Assembly (NCBI GenBank): GCA_003389215.1
Contig: QQVP01000040.1
Span: 1 to 33,339 of the forward strand
DNA: 33,339 bases
Source: Planctomycetota bacterium
Lineage (GTDB): Bacteria > Planctomycetota > Planctomycetia > Pirellulales > UBA7805
Reading direction: 5' to 3'
Of the stretch, positions 15,177-24,741 are shown piece after piece. Both the position numbers and the translations under genes were made by a program. Numbering within the stretch: the stretch's first letter is position 1; every line of letters begins with the position of its first letter. A model generated the notes under the pieces. It was not told the DNA's origin. It ran no database searches and worked only from the letters and a program-made list of their open reading frames with translations.

Positions 15177-16079
15177 CTAGAAGTTGAGCATCTTGCGATA
15201 TTCGTCGAGCCGCTTGTCGAGGTCAGCCCGCTCGATGCCCTTCATCCGCTCGAGGCTAAAATCTTCCACGTTGAAGCTGGCCACCACGACGCCGTAGGCC
15301 ATCGCCTCCTTGAGCGTCTTGGGCTCGAAGTTGCCTTGCTCGGCCAGATAGCCGAGCATGCCGCCGCCGAAGCTGTCGCCCGCACCCGTCGGATCGACCA
15401 CCTGGGGCGTCGGATAGGCCGGCATGACGTAGGTCTCGTGCTCGCTGAAGAACATCGCCCCGTGTTCGCCCTTTTTGATGATCACGAACTTCGGGCCCAT
15501 CTCGCGAACCTGGTGACCGGCGCGGACCAGGTTGTCGTCGCCGGTGAGGAACTTCGCCTCCTGGTCGTTCATCACCAGTCCGTCGATCCGCTGCAGCAGT
15601 TCCATCAGCTCGTCGCGGGCGATCTCGATCCAGAGGTCCATCGTATCGGCCACCACCAGTTTCGGCCCATGCACCTGGTCGAGCACCTTCATTTGGACCT
15701 TCGGGGCGCCGTTGGCCAGAAAGAGAAATTCACAACGCGTAAACGCCTCGGGCAACTTGGGGTCGAACGTCTCGAAGACATTCAGATGCACCTCGAGCGT
15801 GTCGCGGTCGTTCATGTTCGGGTGATACTTGCCCCGCCAACGAAAGGTCTTGGCTCCCTCAACGACTTCCAGCCCGCTGGTGTCGATGCCGCGCTTCTCG
15901 AGCAACTCGGTGTGCTCGCCGGGCCAATCCTCGCCGACGACCCCGACCAGTCGCACGTTGGAAAAATAGCTGGCCGCATATGAGAAGTAGACGGCCGAGC
16001 CGCCGAGCACATTGTCCCGCTTCTCCTGCGGGGTCTCGACACTGTCGAGGGCAACCGATCCGACAACCAAGAGGGGCAT
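15177..16079 (-). CDS. PfkB-family carbohydrate/nucleoside kinase
   Basis: This 300-aa cytoplasmic ATP-dependent kinase of the ribokinase/PfkB superfamily starts at MPLLVVGSVALDSV, the first Rossmann-like strand. It has the N-terminal Gly-Gly motif LGGSAVYFSYAAS (25-37) and the C-terminal signature DPTGAGDSFGGG (229-240), with Asp235 as catalytic base. NDQEAKFLTG (171-180) is the usual phosphate-site segment. The substrate (ribose, adenosine, fructose-phosphate or another) cannot be told. The frame extends 19 residues upstream as an Arg-rich stretch that I exclude. A TTGCGA-N16-CATAAT promoter lies ~60 bp upstream, and thpR follows. Confidence 0.9.
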   Translation of the reverse strand: MPLLVVGSVALDSVETPQEKRDNVLGGSAVYFSYAASYFSNVRLVGVVGEDWPGEHTELLEKRGIDTSGLEVVEGAKTFRWRGKYHPNMNDRDTLEVHLNVFETFDPKLPEAFTRCEFLFLANGAPKVQMKVLDQVHGPKLVVADTMDLWIEIARDELMELLQRIDGLVMNDQEAKFLTGDDNLVRAGHQVREMGPKFVIIKKGEHGAMFFSEHETYVMPAYPTPQVVDPTGAGDSFGGGMLGYLAEQGNFEPKTLKEAMAYGVVVASFNVEDFSLERMKGIERADLDKRLDEYRKMLNF

Positions 16080-16135
16080 GATGTTCGTTCCCGGGTGAGT
16101 TCTGCGAAGTCGCCGGCGCCGCGGCGCAAACCGCA

Positions 16136-16163
16136 ATTATGGCGCCCGGGGCAAATTTCGCAA
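16136..16163 (-). promoter_or_regulatory. Promoter of the PfkB gene
   Basis: On the minus strand: -35 TTGCGA (16158-16163), 16-bp spacer, -10 CATAAT (16136-16141). It sits in the 166-bp gap after the glnS stop and uses the same -35 hexamer as recA. Confidence 0.5.
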
Positions 16164-16245
16164 GAACCGAGACGGCGCCACTCGAGACAGCGTCACGCGA
16201 AACGGGGCCGTCAAAGAACCAAGAACCAGGACCGGCCCGCGTTGG

Positions 16246-17946
16246 CTACTTCTTCTGCAACTGCTGCTTCTGCACTTTGGCCCAGGTGTCTTTGAGCGAC
16301 ACGGTGCGATTGAGCACCAGCCGGTCGGGCCGCGAGTCGACCGAGTCGACGCAAAAGTAGCCCGTGCGTTCCAGCTGGAAACGCGCTCCCGGCTCGGCCG
16401 AGGCCAGCGAAGGTTCGACCATCGCGCCCGAGAGGACTTCGATCGACTGCGGATTCAGATGGTCGGTCCAGTCCTGCCCCTCGGCAACTTCGTTCGGGTC
16501 GGGCACGGCGAAGAGATGATCGTAGAGTCGCACCTCGGCCTGCACCGCGTGCTCGGCCGACACCCAGTGGATCGTGCCTTTTACCTTGCGACCGTCGGGG
16601 GCATTGCCGCCCCGCGTGGCCGGGTCGTAGGTACAGCGGATCTCGGTGATCCGGCCGTCCGCGTCTTTCACCACGTCGGTACAGGTGACAAAGTAGGCGT
16701 AGCGGAGCCGCACTTCGCGACCGGGGGCCAGGCGGAAGAACTTCTTCGGGGCATCCTCCATGAAGTCGGTCTCTTCGATGTACAACACCCGCGAGAACGG
16801 AACGGGGCGCGTGCCGGCCGACTCGTCTTCGGGATTGTTCACCGCCTCGAGCTCTTCCGACTCGCCTTCGGGATAGTTCTCGATGACCACCCGCAGCGGT
16901 CGCAACACGCCCATCACCCGTGGTGCGTGGCGATTGAGATCCTCGCGCACGCTGTTCTCGAGCTGCACCACGTCGATCGTGCTGTTGAACTTGGCCACGC
17001 CGATCAGGTCGCAGAAGTTGCGAATCGCCGCCGGCGTGTAACCGCGTCGCCGCAGTCCGCAAATCGTGGGCATCCGCGGATCGTCCCACCCGCTCACCAG
17101 GCCTTCTGCCACCAGCTGCAGCAGTCGCCGTTTGCTCATCACCGTATAGGTCAGATTCAAACGGGCAAACTCGATCTGCTGCGGGTGATAGATCTCCAAG
17201 GCATCGAGATACCAGTCGTACAGCGGGCGGTGGTTCTCGAATTCCAGCGTGCAGATCGAATGGGTGATGCCCTCGATCGAATCAGATTGCCCGTGGGTAA
17301 AGTCGTACATCGGGTAGATGCACCACGCGTCGCCGGTGCGATGGTGCGTCGCGTGCAGGATGCGGTACATCACCGGGTCGCGGAGATTCAAGTTGGCGGC
17401 GGCCATGTCGATCTTGGCCCGCAGCGTCCGCGAGCCGTCGGGAAACTCGCCCGCCTTCATCCGCGCAAACAGGTCGAGATTCTCCTCGACCGAACGATCG
17501 CGATAGGGGCTCTCACGGCCCGGCTCGGTGAGCGTGCCACGATGCTCGCGCATCTCGTCAAAGGAGAGATCGCAGACGAAGGCCTTGCCATCCTGAATCA
17601 GCTTGAGGGCCCACTCGTAGAGTTGCCCGAAATAGTCGGAGGCGAACAGTGCCGCCTCGCCCCAGTCGAAGCCGAGCCAGCGGACGTCCTCCTCGATGGC
17701 GCGGACGTATTCGTCCTCTTCCTTCGTGGGGTTCGTGTCGTCGAAACGCAGATTGCACTTGCCGCCGTACTTCGCCGCCAGGCCAAAGTTCAGGCAGATG
17801 CTCTTGGCATGGCCGATGTGCAGATAGCCGTTCGGCTCGGGCGGGAACCGCGTCTGCACCCTGCCGCCGAAGCGACCGCTCGCTTCGTGTTCGGCAATGA
17901 TCTGCTCGATGAAATTCAGCCGGCCGGCCGATTCTTCGCTGGCCAT
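16246..17946 (-). CDS. glnS: Glutaminyl-tRNA synthetase
   Basis: This 566-aa class I synthetase attaches glutamine directly to tRNA-Gln. It has the [15 protein letters not shown] signature with HIGH at 43-46, the FDDTNPTKE motif, and VMSKRRL (the KMSKS equivalent) near residue 270. The C-terminal beta-barrel anticodon-binding domains end in [14 protein letters not shown]. The length is close to the 554-aa E. coli enzyme. The ATG at 17946 (AAGGAAG ribosome site ~9 nt upstream) is preferred over 17988. Direct glutaminylation implies that this organism need not rely on a Glu-tRNA-Gln amidotransferase for glutamine. It lies downstream of gltX on the same strand but has its own -10 box. Confidence 0.96.
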   Translation of the reverse strand: MASEESAGRLNFIEQIIAEHEASGRFGGRVQTRFPPEPNGYLHIGHAKSICLNFGLAAKYGGKCNLRFDDTNPTKEEDEYVRAIEEDVRWLGFDWGEAALFASDYFGQLYEWALKLIQDGKAFVCDLSFDEMREHRGTLTEPGRESPYRDRSVEENLDLFARMKAGEFPDGSRTLRAKIDMAAANLNLRDPVMYRILHATHHRTGDAWCIYPMYDFTHGQSDSIEGITHSICTLEFENHRPLYDWYLDALEIYHPQQIEFARLNLTYTVMSKRRLLQLVAEGLVSGWDDPRMPTICGLRRRGYTPAAIRNFCDLIGVAKFNSTIDVVQLENSVREDLNRHAPRVMGVLRPLRVVIENYPEGESEELEAVNNPEDESAGTRPVPFSRVLYIEETDFMEDAPKKFFRLAPGREVRLRYAYFVTCTDVVKDADGRITEIRCTYDPATRGGNAPDGRKVKGTIHWVSAEHAVQAEVRLYDHLFAVPDPNEVAEGQDWTDHLNPQSIEVLSGAMVEPSLASAEPGARFQLERTGYFCVDSVDSRPDRLVLNRTVSLKDTWAKVQKQQLQKK

Positions 17947-18034
17947 CCGTGTCCACTTCCTTCGCAAGTCGATGACGGCGGACTGCAACCCAATCGCCGT
18001 GAGGCGGAAACCCGTCGCCGCAAGAAAGCCTCAG

Positions 18035-18040
18035 ATTATA
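18035..18040 (-). promoter_or_regulatory. -10 box upstream of glnS
   Basis: A perfect TATAAT on the minus strand in the 144-bp gap between gltX and glnS, about 90 bp before the glnS ATG. The -35 region is weak (CTGCCG about 18 bp upstream), so this may be a moderate promoter or depend on an activator. Confidence 0.4.
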
Positions 18041-18090
18041 ACGCCCGGCGTCCATTCCCGGCAGAGCGAAGCGCGGCAGCGGCTCCGGGC

Positions 18091-19662
18091 CTACGTGCCC
18101 GCCGCCGCCTTGGTCAGGGCCAGCTCGATGCGACGCAGCACCGCGTCGCGCCCCAGAATCGCCAACGTCTCGAATAGCCCAAAGCCCTTGGCCTTGCCGG
18201 TCACCGCCAGGCGGATCGGATGAACCAGGTCGCCGATCTTGATGCCCCGCTCCTCGACAAAGGCGCGCAGACAGGCCTCGGTCGCCTCGGCGTCGAACGG
18301 ATCGACGTCGCCCAGCCGCGTGGCAAAGTCGCGAAGTAGGGCCTGGGCCTCGTCCGCACCGAGTCGCTTGGCGAAGGCCTTCTCGTCGTACACGAGCGCG
18401 TCGTCCGCCAGGAAGAAGTCATCGAAGTCGAGAATGTCACCCGCCACGCGGATGCGATCGCCGGCCGCCTCGAGCACCGCCGCGATGCGCGGATCGGACT
18501 CCGCTTCGTCCGACGACGCCGCGAGCAGCCCGGCACCGACCAGAAACGGCCGCGCGAGCTCGACCTTGCGGTCGATCGACAGCCGCTGCATGTAACGGTC
18601 CTGCACCGCCATCAGCTTGTTGGGGTCGAAGCTGGCGGGGGCCTTGTTCACCCGCTCGAGCGTAAAGGCCTCGATCATCGCCTCCCGCGAAAAATCCTCG
18701 GTGCGATCGTCGAGCGACCAGCCCAAAAGCAACAGATAATTCACGATCGCCTCGGGCAAGTAGCCGACCGCCTCGTAGAAGTCGGTCACCACGGGGTTGA
18801 ACACGTCTTCGGACGTCTCGAGGCCGAGCCGCTCTGCAATCGCCAGACCGTGATTGTAGAGTGCGGCGAACTCCGGATTCTTGATGTACTTGGGAATCTT
18901 CCGCTTGCTCATCTTCGTTTTGCTGCCGGGCTCGGCCACGTACGGCAGATGAGCAAACCGTGGCAGCTCGTAGCCGAGCGACTCGGCGATGAACAGCTGT
19001 CGCGGCGTGTTCGAGAGATGTTCCTCGGCGCGAATCACGTGGGTGATCTGGTGATCGTGCTCGTCGACCACCGTGGCCAGGTGATAGAGACACGATCCGT
19101 CGGCCCGCTGGATGACGTGGTCCTGCTCGTCGGCCCAGTTGAACTCGACGCGGCCGCGCACGAGGTCGTCAATAACCAAGGTGCCCTCGTGAGGCGTTTT
19201 CAGTCGCACGACCGCCTGGCGTCCCTCCGCCTCGAACTGTGCCGCCTGGGCGTCGGTCTCGGCCATCCAGCGACGACTGTAGACGAACGACTTCTTGGCC
19301 GCCTGGGCCGCTTCCCGCTCGGCCTGAATCTCCTCGGTGCGGGCATAGTCGCGATAGGCGAAGCCGCCGGCCAGCAGCTGTTCGACCGCCGCGGCATAGG
19401 CCTCGGTTCGCTGCGACTGATGATAGGGTCCGTGCGGACCGCCGACTTCGGGGCCTTCGTCCCAATCGATGCCCAGCCACTTCAAGCCGGCGAGAATGGG
19501 GGCCAGGGCCTCGTCGACGTTCCGTTGCTGGTCGGTGTCGTCGATACGGAGCACGAACTGACCGCCGTGGTGACGGGCGAAGAGCCAGTTGAACAGCGCC
19601 GAACGGACGCCGCCAATGTGCAGGTAACCGGTCGGACTGGGCGCGAAGCGGGTGCGGACCAT
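18091..19662 (-). CDS. gltX: Glutamyl-tRNA synthetase
   Basis: This 523-aa class I synthetase charges tRNA-Glu. The start [27 protein letters not shown] is canonical, with the HIGH equivalent HIGG at 15-18. The RIDDTD motif follows at about 40, and KTKMSKRK is the KMSKS loop. A helical anticodon-binding domain fills the C-terminal half and ends [25 protein letters not shown]. The frame continues to 19740, but the ATG at 19662 gives the family N-terminus. The matching substrate, a tRNA-Glu(CTC), is encoded at the right end of the window. The palindrome AGGTCT-ATCG-AGACCT stands in its leader. Confidence 0.96.
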   Translation of the reverse strand: MVRTRFAPSPTGYLHIGGVRSALFNWLFARHHGGQFVLRIDDTDQQRNVDEALAPILAGLKWLGIDWDEGPEVGGPHGPYHQSQRTEAYAAAVEQLLAGGFAYRDYARTEEIQAEREAAQAAKKSFVYSRRWMAETDAQAAQFEAEGRQAVVRLKTPHEGTLVIDDLVRGRVEFNWADEQDHVIQRADGSCLYHLATVVDEHDHQITHVIRAEEHLSNTPRQLFIAESLGYELPRFAHLPYVAEPGSKTKMSKRKIPKYIKNPEFAALYNHGLAIAERLGLETSEDVFNPVVTDFYEAVGYLPEAIVNYLLLLGWSLDDRTEDFSREAMIEAFTLERVNKAPASFDPNKLMAVQDRYMQRLSIDRKVELARPFLVGAGLLAASSDEAESDPRIAAVLEAAGDRIRVAGDILDFDDFFLADDALVYDEKAFAKRLGADEAQALLRDFATRLGDVDPFDAEATEACLRAFVEERGIKIGDLVHPIRLAVTGKAKGFGLFETLAILGRDAVLRRIELALTKAAAGT

Positions 19663-19710
19663 CGAGACAACGTCGTACGAGCGGGGCAGGGGCGTGACCG
19701 TCTGGCAGCA

Positions 19711-19726
19711 AGGTCTATCGAGACCT
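19711..19726 (-). promoter_or_regulatory. Palindrome in the gltX leader
   Basis: AGGTCT-N4-AGACCT, with 6-bp arms and a 4-nt centre, lies about 49 nt before the gltX ATG. It could form a small RNA hairpin or be a protein site. No further support. Confidence 0.25.
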
Positions 19727-19792
19727 CGCTTGCGCCCCAACCATACGCTCTCGCAGATCGTTTCGCCAGACCGCGTCGCACCGGTCGCGGTG

Positions 19793-21004
19793 CTAGGCCG
19801 CCTCGCGCTGGCGGGCCTTCAGCTTGCGGAGCTTCTTGCGTTGCGCCTTGGAGAGTTTCTGCGGAGCGCCGTCGGACTCCGCTTCCAGTTCGCGCTCCAG
19901 CTCGGCCAGCTCGGCACCGCGGGGGCGAATCTTGCGATTCTTGCGGCGAGAGTCGCGATCTTCGTATTCCTCCTGCACGCGTTCGGCCGCTTCGCGACGA
20001 CGCTTCGACCGCGCGCCGGCCGACTCGCTCTCCAGGTCGGTGCGCATCTTCGGAGCCGGCGGCGAGGCGTGCGCCCCGTGGACGCCTTCACCCGTGGACT
20101 CGTCCTCTTGCTCGCCGGCGTCCGCGTCGTCCGCGATGCTCGCTTTGTCACTCTTGCGGGCCACCAGACCCTGAATGTCGCGAAGCACGTGTCGGGCGAA
20201 CAGCAGGATGCTGGTGAGCAGCAGCAGGTGCCCCGCCAACTGACAACCGATCGTCAGTTGCACGCGTTCGATGGCCGCCGCCGTGCCCACGACGAGCGCC
20301 TCGGCACCGCCCAACTGCATGCCGATCGCCCCGCCATAGGCCAACAGAGCCATAAACAGCGCAAAGCAGGCCAGTACCGAGTCGCGCATGTCGACCAGCA
20401 ATCGCACGGCCAGTCCACCGAGGATCAACAGGGCGGGCGCCATCCAGAACGTCGCCACTCCACCGGGAAGTTCCCAGGCCGTCCATTCCGCCAGCGCCGA
20501 CGCCGCTACCAGGTGATACGGGGCCGTCGCCGCCGCGCTCATCAGCAAGGTGCCGATCGCCGCGTAAGCCCAGACGCGATAGCGGCCCTGATAGTCGTTC
20601 AACTTGTGGCGTCGCAGCGAAAGCACGATCAAAGACGCCGCGCTGCTGGCCAATAGCAGCACCGAGGCGAACCAACGCGTGAGACTGCCGCCCGACGTTA
20701 AGTCGAAGACTTCGCTCCCCGTCGCGGCGCCCGACTGCCAGGGCTGCATGCAGGCATATAACGACAACAGACCGAAAATCGCGCCACCGCCGAGCGCGAA
20801 CACGACCAGGTGCGTCAGCAGCCGGCGCGGAACGACGGCGCTGAGCCGCGGTTGTCGCTCGAGAGAAGCCTCGGGCGCATAGCTTGCGCCCTCGACCTTT
20901 TGCGAGTCGCCAGGCGCGTCGAGACCTTCCTGGCCACGACGCACCACATCGTCCGTCAGCACGCGGCGCCGACGGCTATCGCGCTGTCCGCCTCGACGAA
21001 ACAT
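19793..21004 (-). CDS. Multi-pass membrane protein with charged tails, unknown function
   Basis: This 403-aa protein has three parts. An N-terminal Arg-rich cytoplasmic region spans residues 1-62. A membrane domain of seven hydrophobic helices runs from roughly 64 to 275. A long, highly charged C-terminal tail (~276-403) has Asp/Glu-rich and Arg/Lys-rich blocks and ends in [17 protein letters not shown]. That basic ending could bind nucleic acid or ribosomes, by analogy only. I recognise no named family. A later internal Met (M84) would remove the first helix, so the long form is kept. An AAGG lies directly before the ATG. The leader contains a bulged hairpin (21064-21116). Confidence 0.75.
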   Translation of the reverse strand: MFRRGGQRDSRRRRVLTDDVVRRGQEGLDAPGDSQKVEGASYAPEASLERQPRLSAVVPRRLLTHLVVFALGGGAIFGLLSLYACMQPWQSGAATGSEVFDLTSGGSLTRWFASVLLLASSAASLIVLSLRRHKLNDYQGRYRVWAYAAIGTLLMSAAATAPYHLVAASALAEWTAWELPGGVATFWMAPALLILGGLAVRLLVDMRDSVLACFALFMALLAYGGAIGMQLGGAEALVVGTAAAIERVQLTIGCQLAGHLLLLTSILLFARHVLRDIQGLVARKSDKASIADDADAGEQEDESTGEGVHGAHASPPAPKMRTDLESESAGARSKRRREAAERVQEEYEDRDSRRKNRKIRPRGAELAELERELEAESDGAPQKLSKAQRKKLRKLKARQREAA

Positions 21005-21063
21005 CCTTGCCTAAGTCTTGCGGCCAAAATCGGGGGGGAAACTCGGGGGATCTAAGGAGACTT

Positions 21064-21116
21064 TGCCGATCGATCCGGTAAGTGGGGCGACTTCCTGTCG
21101 CCAGCCCAGATCGGCA
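21064..21116 (-). promoter_or_regulatory. Two-tier hairpin in the membrane-gene leader
   Basis: Outer arms TGCCGATC (21064-21071) and GATCGGCA (21109-21116) are perfect complements. Inside them a second stem pairs TGGGGCGAC (21083-21091) with GTCGC-CAG-CCCA (21097-21108) around loop TTCCT, with a 3-nt bulge. It lies 60 nt upstream of the start at 21004. It has the shape of a cis-regulatory RNA, but no known riboswitch class is recognised. Confidence 0.35.
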
Positions 21117-21291
21117 TCCCTGCTGGCAAGCTCCTACATCGGCTTCGTCATTTTGCCGGGCGAAACTGAAGTCTCGTTCGCCGGGCCGTGCGCGTCGCCC
21201 TCGGTTCAGAAAGACGGGGCCCGTGTTCGCGAGTTGTCGCGGCCGGCGGGTCAGAAAAGTCGCCGCCAGCAGGCCTGGCAAAGCTACCCGC

Positions 21292-22152
21292 TCAGCTCGC
21301 CGCCACCACCGCGTTCCGCAGCCGCCCCACGCCGTCGATTTCCACCTCGACTTCGTCGCCCGGCTTGAGGAAGACCGGCGGCCGGCGAGCCATGCCGACA
21401 CCGGGCGGCGTGCCGGTGTAGATCAGGTCGCCCGGCTCGAGCGTGGCCACCTGCGAGATATAGCTGATCAGCTGATCGATCTTGAAGATCAGCTGACAGG
21501 TGTTCGACTCCTGCATCGTCTCGCCGTTGAGCCGCAGGCGAATGTCGAGTTGGTGGGGATCGGCAATCTCGTCCGCGGTGACTAGTTCCGGCCCGCAGGG
21601 GGCGAAGCTGTCAAACGACTTGCCCAACAGCCACTGGCCGCCCGGCTTGTGTTTTTGCCAGTCGCGTGCCGAGACGTCGTGGCCACAGCAGTATCCGGCC
21701 ACGTAGTCCATCGCGTCGGCCTGATCGATGTGGCGGCCCCGACGTCCGATGACGACGACCAGTTCGGCCTCGTAGTCGACCTGGTCGGAAACGGCCGGCA
21801 GCACGATCGGGTCGCCGTCGGCCCGCAGCGTCGTGGGGAACTTGTTGAAGATCAGCGGCTCGCCCGGAATCGCGGCACCCGTTTCCGCGGCATGGTCGGC
21901 GTAGTTGAGCCCCACGCAGATGATCTTCTGGGGGCCGACAATCGGCGGCAGCAGCTTCAGCCGTTCGCGATCGAGCGGCTCGCCCAACGCGGCCGCCTGG
22001 GCGACCTCGTCGAGCATCCCGGGCTCCGCCGCCAACATCGCCCGCAAGGAGAACGGCAACTGGACATCGGCCGAGCGGACGTCGTACCACTGGCCGTCGC
22101 GGGCCGCGGCCACGCGGGGACCTTCGATCGAGTCGTACGTCAAGAATCGCAT
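21292..22152 (-). CDS. Fumarylacetoacetate hydrolase (FAH) family protein
   Basis: This 286-aa protein has the FAH catalytic domain from ~75 to the end. Recognisable segments are IICVGLNYADHAAE, the metal-binding DYEAELVVVIG, the GYCCGHDVSARDWQ block, the KSFDSFAPCGPELV turn and the GDLIYTGTPPGVG motif. The family cleaves or isomerises 2-oxo/beta-diketo acids with Mg2+ or Ca2+. Members include FAH itself, acylpyruvases and decarboxylases of aromatic degradation. The exact substrate cannot be named. A GGAGTGAG ribosome site lies 6 nt before the ATG. A TTGTCG-N17-TATACT promoter and a leader with tandem 16-bp repeats precede it. Confidence 0.9.
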   Translation of the reverse strand: MRFLTYDSIEGPRVAAARDGQWYDVRSADVQLPFSLRAMLAAEPGMLDEVAQAAALGEPLDRERLKLLPPIVGPQKIICVGLNYADHAAETGAAIPGEPLIFNKFPTTLRADGDPIVLPAVSDQVDYEAELVVVIGRRGRHIDQADAMDYVAGYCCGHDVSARDWQKHKPGGQWLLGKSFDSFAPCGPELVTADEIADPHQLDIRLRLNGETMQESNTCQLIFKIDQLISYISQVATLEPGDLIYTGTPPGVGMARRPPVFLKPGDEVEVEIDGVGRLRNAVVAAS

Positions 22153-22204
22153 GAAAGCTCACTCCGGCGGCGGGCATGTTCGCGAATCGAGTCGTTCGCG
22201 GCGA

Positions 22205-22252
22205 GCGTTCTTCGTGACGCGCGTTATTCTTGACGGGCGTTATTCGTTACGG
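22205..22252. repeat. Three tandem 16-bp repeats in the FAH-gene leader
   Basis: Three contiguous degenerate copies of GCGTTATTCKTKACGG occupy 22205-22220, 22221-22236 and 22237-22252. Copies 2 and 3 differ at two positions; copy 1 is more diverged. They sit between the promoter and the FAH start, about 53-100 nt upstream of the ATG. Confidence 0.65.
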
Positions 22253-22273
22253 GCGACGCCGCGAATTGCCGGG

Positions 22274-22302
22274 AGTATACCGCCGGCAACTTGGGCCGAC
22301 AA
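22274..22302 (-). promoter_or_regulatory. Promoter of the FAH-family gene
   Basis: On the minus strand: -35 TTGTCG (22297-22302), 17-bp spacer, -10 TATACT (22274-22279). Transcription should start near 22267, so the 16-bp repeats would be transcribed as part of the leader. Confidence 0.55.
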
Positions 22303-22369
22303 GAAATCAGGCCGCCTCGCCACGCGCCGCCGCGGCGGCAGCGAGAACACACCGCGGCCGCGGCGAAGC

Positions 22370-23344
22370 CTACGCCCCGACGCGGAACAGCGGTTCGGTC
22401 AGCTGGGCCAGCCGGGCGATGCCCAGCGTCTCGCCCGCCGGGTCGACGACTTCGGCCAGCGGCTGGTCGGCCGACTGCATCCGCATCAACGCACCGATGT
22501 GCGTCTCCGTTCCGGAGAGCTTCATCAGCGGATAGATCGGACCGACCTCGTCGCTCTCCGCGTTCACATGCAAATCGGCCACGCGGATGTAGCCGACCAG
22601 GGCACGGGTACGATCATCCGTCTCGACCGGCAGCTCCGTCACCCGTAACCGGCGGGCCAGCCGCAGCACGTTCGACTTGCTCGTGCCCAGCCGGATCTTG
22701 GCCACGCGGGACAAAGGGGTAACCGCTTCGGCCAATGGCTGGCTGGCCACGGCAAACAATCCTTGCGCGACGCGCCGCTGGGCGTGGCGAAGGATACCCA
22801 CCTCGTGGCCTTCTTCGAGCACCTGATTCAGTTCCTTGCGGGCTAGCCGGCGCTGCAAACGTTGCGGCGACTCGCCCAACACCGTTTCCAACAGCTTACT
22901 CACCACCCAGAGCAGGGCACTGACCGGCAGAAAGAGCACAGCGCACATGCCGAAGATCGGCGCCGCCAGACGGAGCAGTCGATTCGGCGCCCGGTAGAAC
23001 AGCGTCTTGGGAAAGTACTCGCCGTAGATGAACAGCACCGGCGCCAGCGCGATGGGCGCCACGATTTCGACCCAACCCTCGGAACCGTCGAACAGCTGGT
23101 GCACCCCCAACACGATCGCCAGCGAGGTGAGATAGTTGGCCAGGTTATTACCCACCAGCGTGGTCGCCACGAACAACGAAGGATTGCTGGTCAGCCGCAA
23201 CAGCCCCTGGGCGATCAGGTCTCCACCCATGGCGTCAATCAACAACCGCACCCGAGGCACCCGGTAAAGGCCCATCTCGCTGCCGCTGAACAGCGCGCTG
23301 AGGAACAAGCCCGCGGAGAACAAGAGCACGGTCACCCAGATCAT
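22370..23344 (-). CDS. CNNM-domain membrane protein with CBS pair (second of tandem pair)
   Basis: This 324-aa protein has an N-terminal CNNM (DUF21) transmembrane domain: three to four helices over ~1-150, starting IWVTVLLFSAGLFLSALFSGSEMGLY with the family's FSGSE motif. A cytoplasmic CBS-pair region (~195-320) follows. It ends right after the CBS pair, so it lacks the CorC_HlyC C-terminal domain found in its neighbour. Family members are linked to Mg2+/Co2+ transport or tolerance. Its ATG overlaps the stop of the upstream gene as ATGA (23341-23344), and a GGAGGAG ribosome site lies 6 nt upstream. The pair is therefore translationally coupled and probably forms a heteromeric complex. Confidence 0.88.
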   Translation of the reverse strand: MIWVTVLLFSAGLFLSALFSGSEMGLYRVPRVRLLIDAMGGDLIAQGLLRLTSNPSLFVATTLVGNNLANYLTSLAIVLGVHQLFDGSEGWVEIVAPIALAPVLFIYGEYFPKTLFYRAPNRLLRLAAPIFGMCAVLFLPVSALLWVVSKLLETVLGESPQRLQRRLARKELNQVLEEGHEVGILRHAQRRVAQGLFAVASQPLAEAVTPLSRVAKIRLGTSKSNVLRLARRLRVTELPVETDDRTRALVGYIRVADLHVNAESDEVGPIYPLMKLSGTETHIGALMRMQSADQPLAEVVDPAGETLGIARLAQLTEPLFRVGA

Positions 23345-24609
23345 GGCGACTCCTCCGCCTCGACCGTCAGGCTCATCCGCAGGACGAGATGCCCCTGGTC
23401 GTGCATCTCGATCACCGCGAAGAGAAACGGCCCCCACTGGCATTCGTCACCCACCGCTGGCAAACGCCCCAGCGATTCCTGAACCACGCCGGCAATCGTC
23501 ACGCTATGCGTCTCCGGCAGCTCCACACCAAACTCGCGCGACAGACGTCGTATCGTCGTCATCCCGGTCACGCGCCAGCGATTCGCGCCGTCCGGCTCGA
23601 TTGGCGACTGCTTCAGCAGTCGCTCGCTACGGCTCATGTCGAACGAGAAGATGGTGTCGAGAATGTCGTCGCGTGTCAGGATGCCGATCGTCTCGCCGTG
23701 TTCGTTCACAACCGCCGCCACGCTGCGATCTTGCACCCGCATCATCTCGAACGTGTCGCCGGCGGTCGCACACCAGGGCACGTAGATCACCCGTTCGGCG
23801 TGATGCTCAAGGTGCTTCGGCGGGATCGAGTAAAGTTGCTTGAGCGGGATCGCTCCGGCGACTTCATCGCTGTCCCGCTCGGTCACCAGGATGTAACCGC
23901 TGGGAGGCTGGCGACCCTCGAGATCGGCCAACGACACGGGCGGAGAAAAGGTCACAAAACGCATGCGCGGCCGCATCAACTCTTCAGCTCGTATCTCCGA
24001 GAGCGAGACGATATTCTGCAACACGGCCCGCTCCTGTTCGAGAATCGTCGAGTCGGTCGTCGATAGCTCGACCGCCTTTTCCAGATCGGCGACTTCCAGA
24101 TAGGGCTCCGCGCGGAACCGCGGCCAAAGCATGCGCTGCGAAAGTAGATTGACGAGGTGAAACACGGGAATCAGCGGACTGATCACGCGGACCGCCACCG
24201 CAATCGGCACCGCCACCAGCCGGGCCAGCCGCCGCGAAAGCAACAGCCCGAACGTCTTCGGCAGCATCTCGCTGAGCATGATCATGGCCAGCAGCGCCAC
24301 CAGCGCAAACAAGCCCGCATCGGCGGCGGCCCCCTGTCGTTCCAGCCGCAATCCGGCAATCGCCACCAGGGCGAAGTAGGTGATGTTGATCAGCAAGTTC
24401 CAGAACAGCACCGCCGTGAGCAGTCGATCGGGATCGCGCAGCAACGACGCGGCGATTTGCTCGGCGGGGCCGCCCACGGCCATCAGGCGGCGATCCTGCG
24501 CGTTGAGCATGAACAGCGCGGCCTCGCTGGAAGAGAAGAAGCCCGAGGCCAACACCAGGCACGCCATGGCGGGAAGCAGCCATGGCATTTCCTGTACCAG
24601 GATGTTCAC
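23341..24609 (-). CDS. CNNM/CBS/CorC_HlyC-type membrane protein (first of tandem pair)
   Basis: This 422-aa hemolysin-C/CorC-like protein has an N-terminal CNNM domain with helices over ~5-170 and the FFSSSEAALF motif. A CBS pair (~190-320) contains MRPRMRFVTF and VAAVVNEHGETIGILTRDDILD. The C-terminal CorC_HlyC domain (~330-415) has the TMTTIRRLSREFGVELPE and VTIAGVVQESLGRLPAVGD pattern. Role: metal-ion (Mg2+/Co2+) homeostasis at the inner membrane. I chose the GTG at 24609, which has a GGAG six nt upstream and places the first helix near the N-terminus. An ATG at 24675 adds 22 residues with no ribosome site. An AATATA (-10 TATATT) lies at 24703-24708. Confidence 0.87.
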   Translation of the reverse strand: MNILVQEMPWLLPAMACLVLASGFFSSSEAALFMLNAQDRRLMAVGGPAEQIAASLLRDPDRLLTAVLFWNLLINITYFALVAIAGLRLERQGAAADAGLFALVALLAMIMLSEMLPKTFGLLLSRRLARLVAVPIAVAVRVISPLIPVFHLVNLLSQRMLWPRFRAEPYLEVADLEKAVELSTTDSTILEQERAVLQNIVSLSEIRAEELMRPRMRFVTFSPPVSLADLEGRQPPSGYILVTERDSDEVAGAIPLKQLYSIPPKHLEHHAERVIYVPWCATAGDTFEMMRVQDRSVAAVVNEHGETIGILTRDDILDTIFSFDMSRSERLLKQSPIEPDGANRWRVTGMTTIRRLSREFGVELPETHSVTIAGVVQESLGRLPAVGDECQWGPFLFAVIEMHDQGHLVLRMSLTVEAEESP

Positions 24610-24741
24610 GGAGAACTCCGCGGCGATTGCTGTCGAACGTGCCAGCCGAGGACAAGATCCAGCGGCGTTCGCCACGTCGGCAGGCGACGCGGCGTCGGAA
24701 TCAATATAGCGAATCGCCGCCGCAACGCGATTGGCAGCCCG

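Noticed and set aside
16459..18177. 572-codon plus-strand frame opposite glnS
   Set aside because: Antisense shadow of a gene with clear HIGH and MSKRRL motifs.
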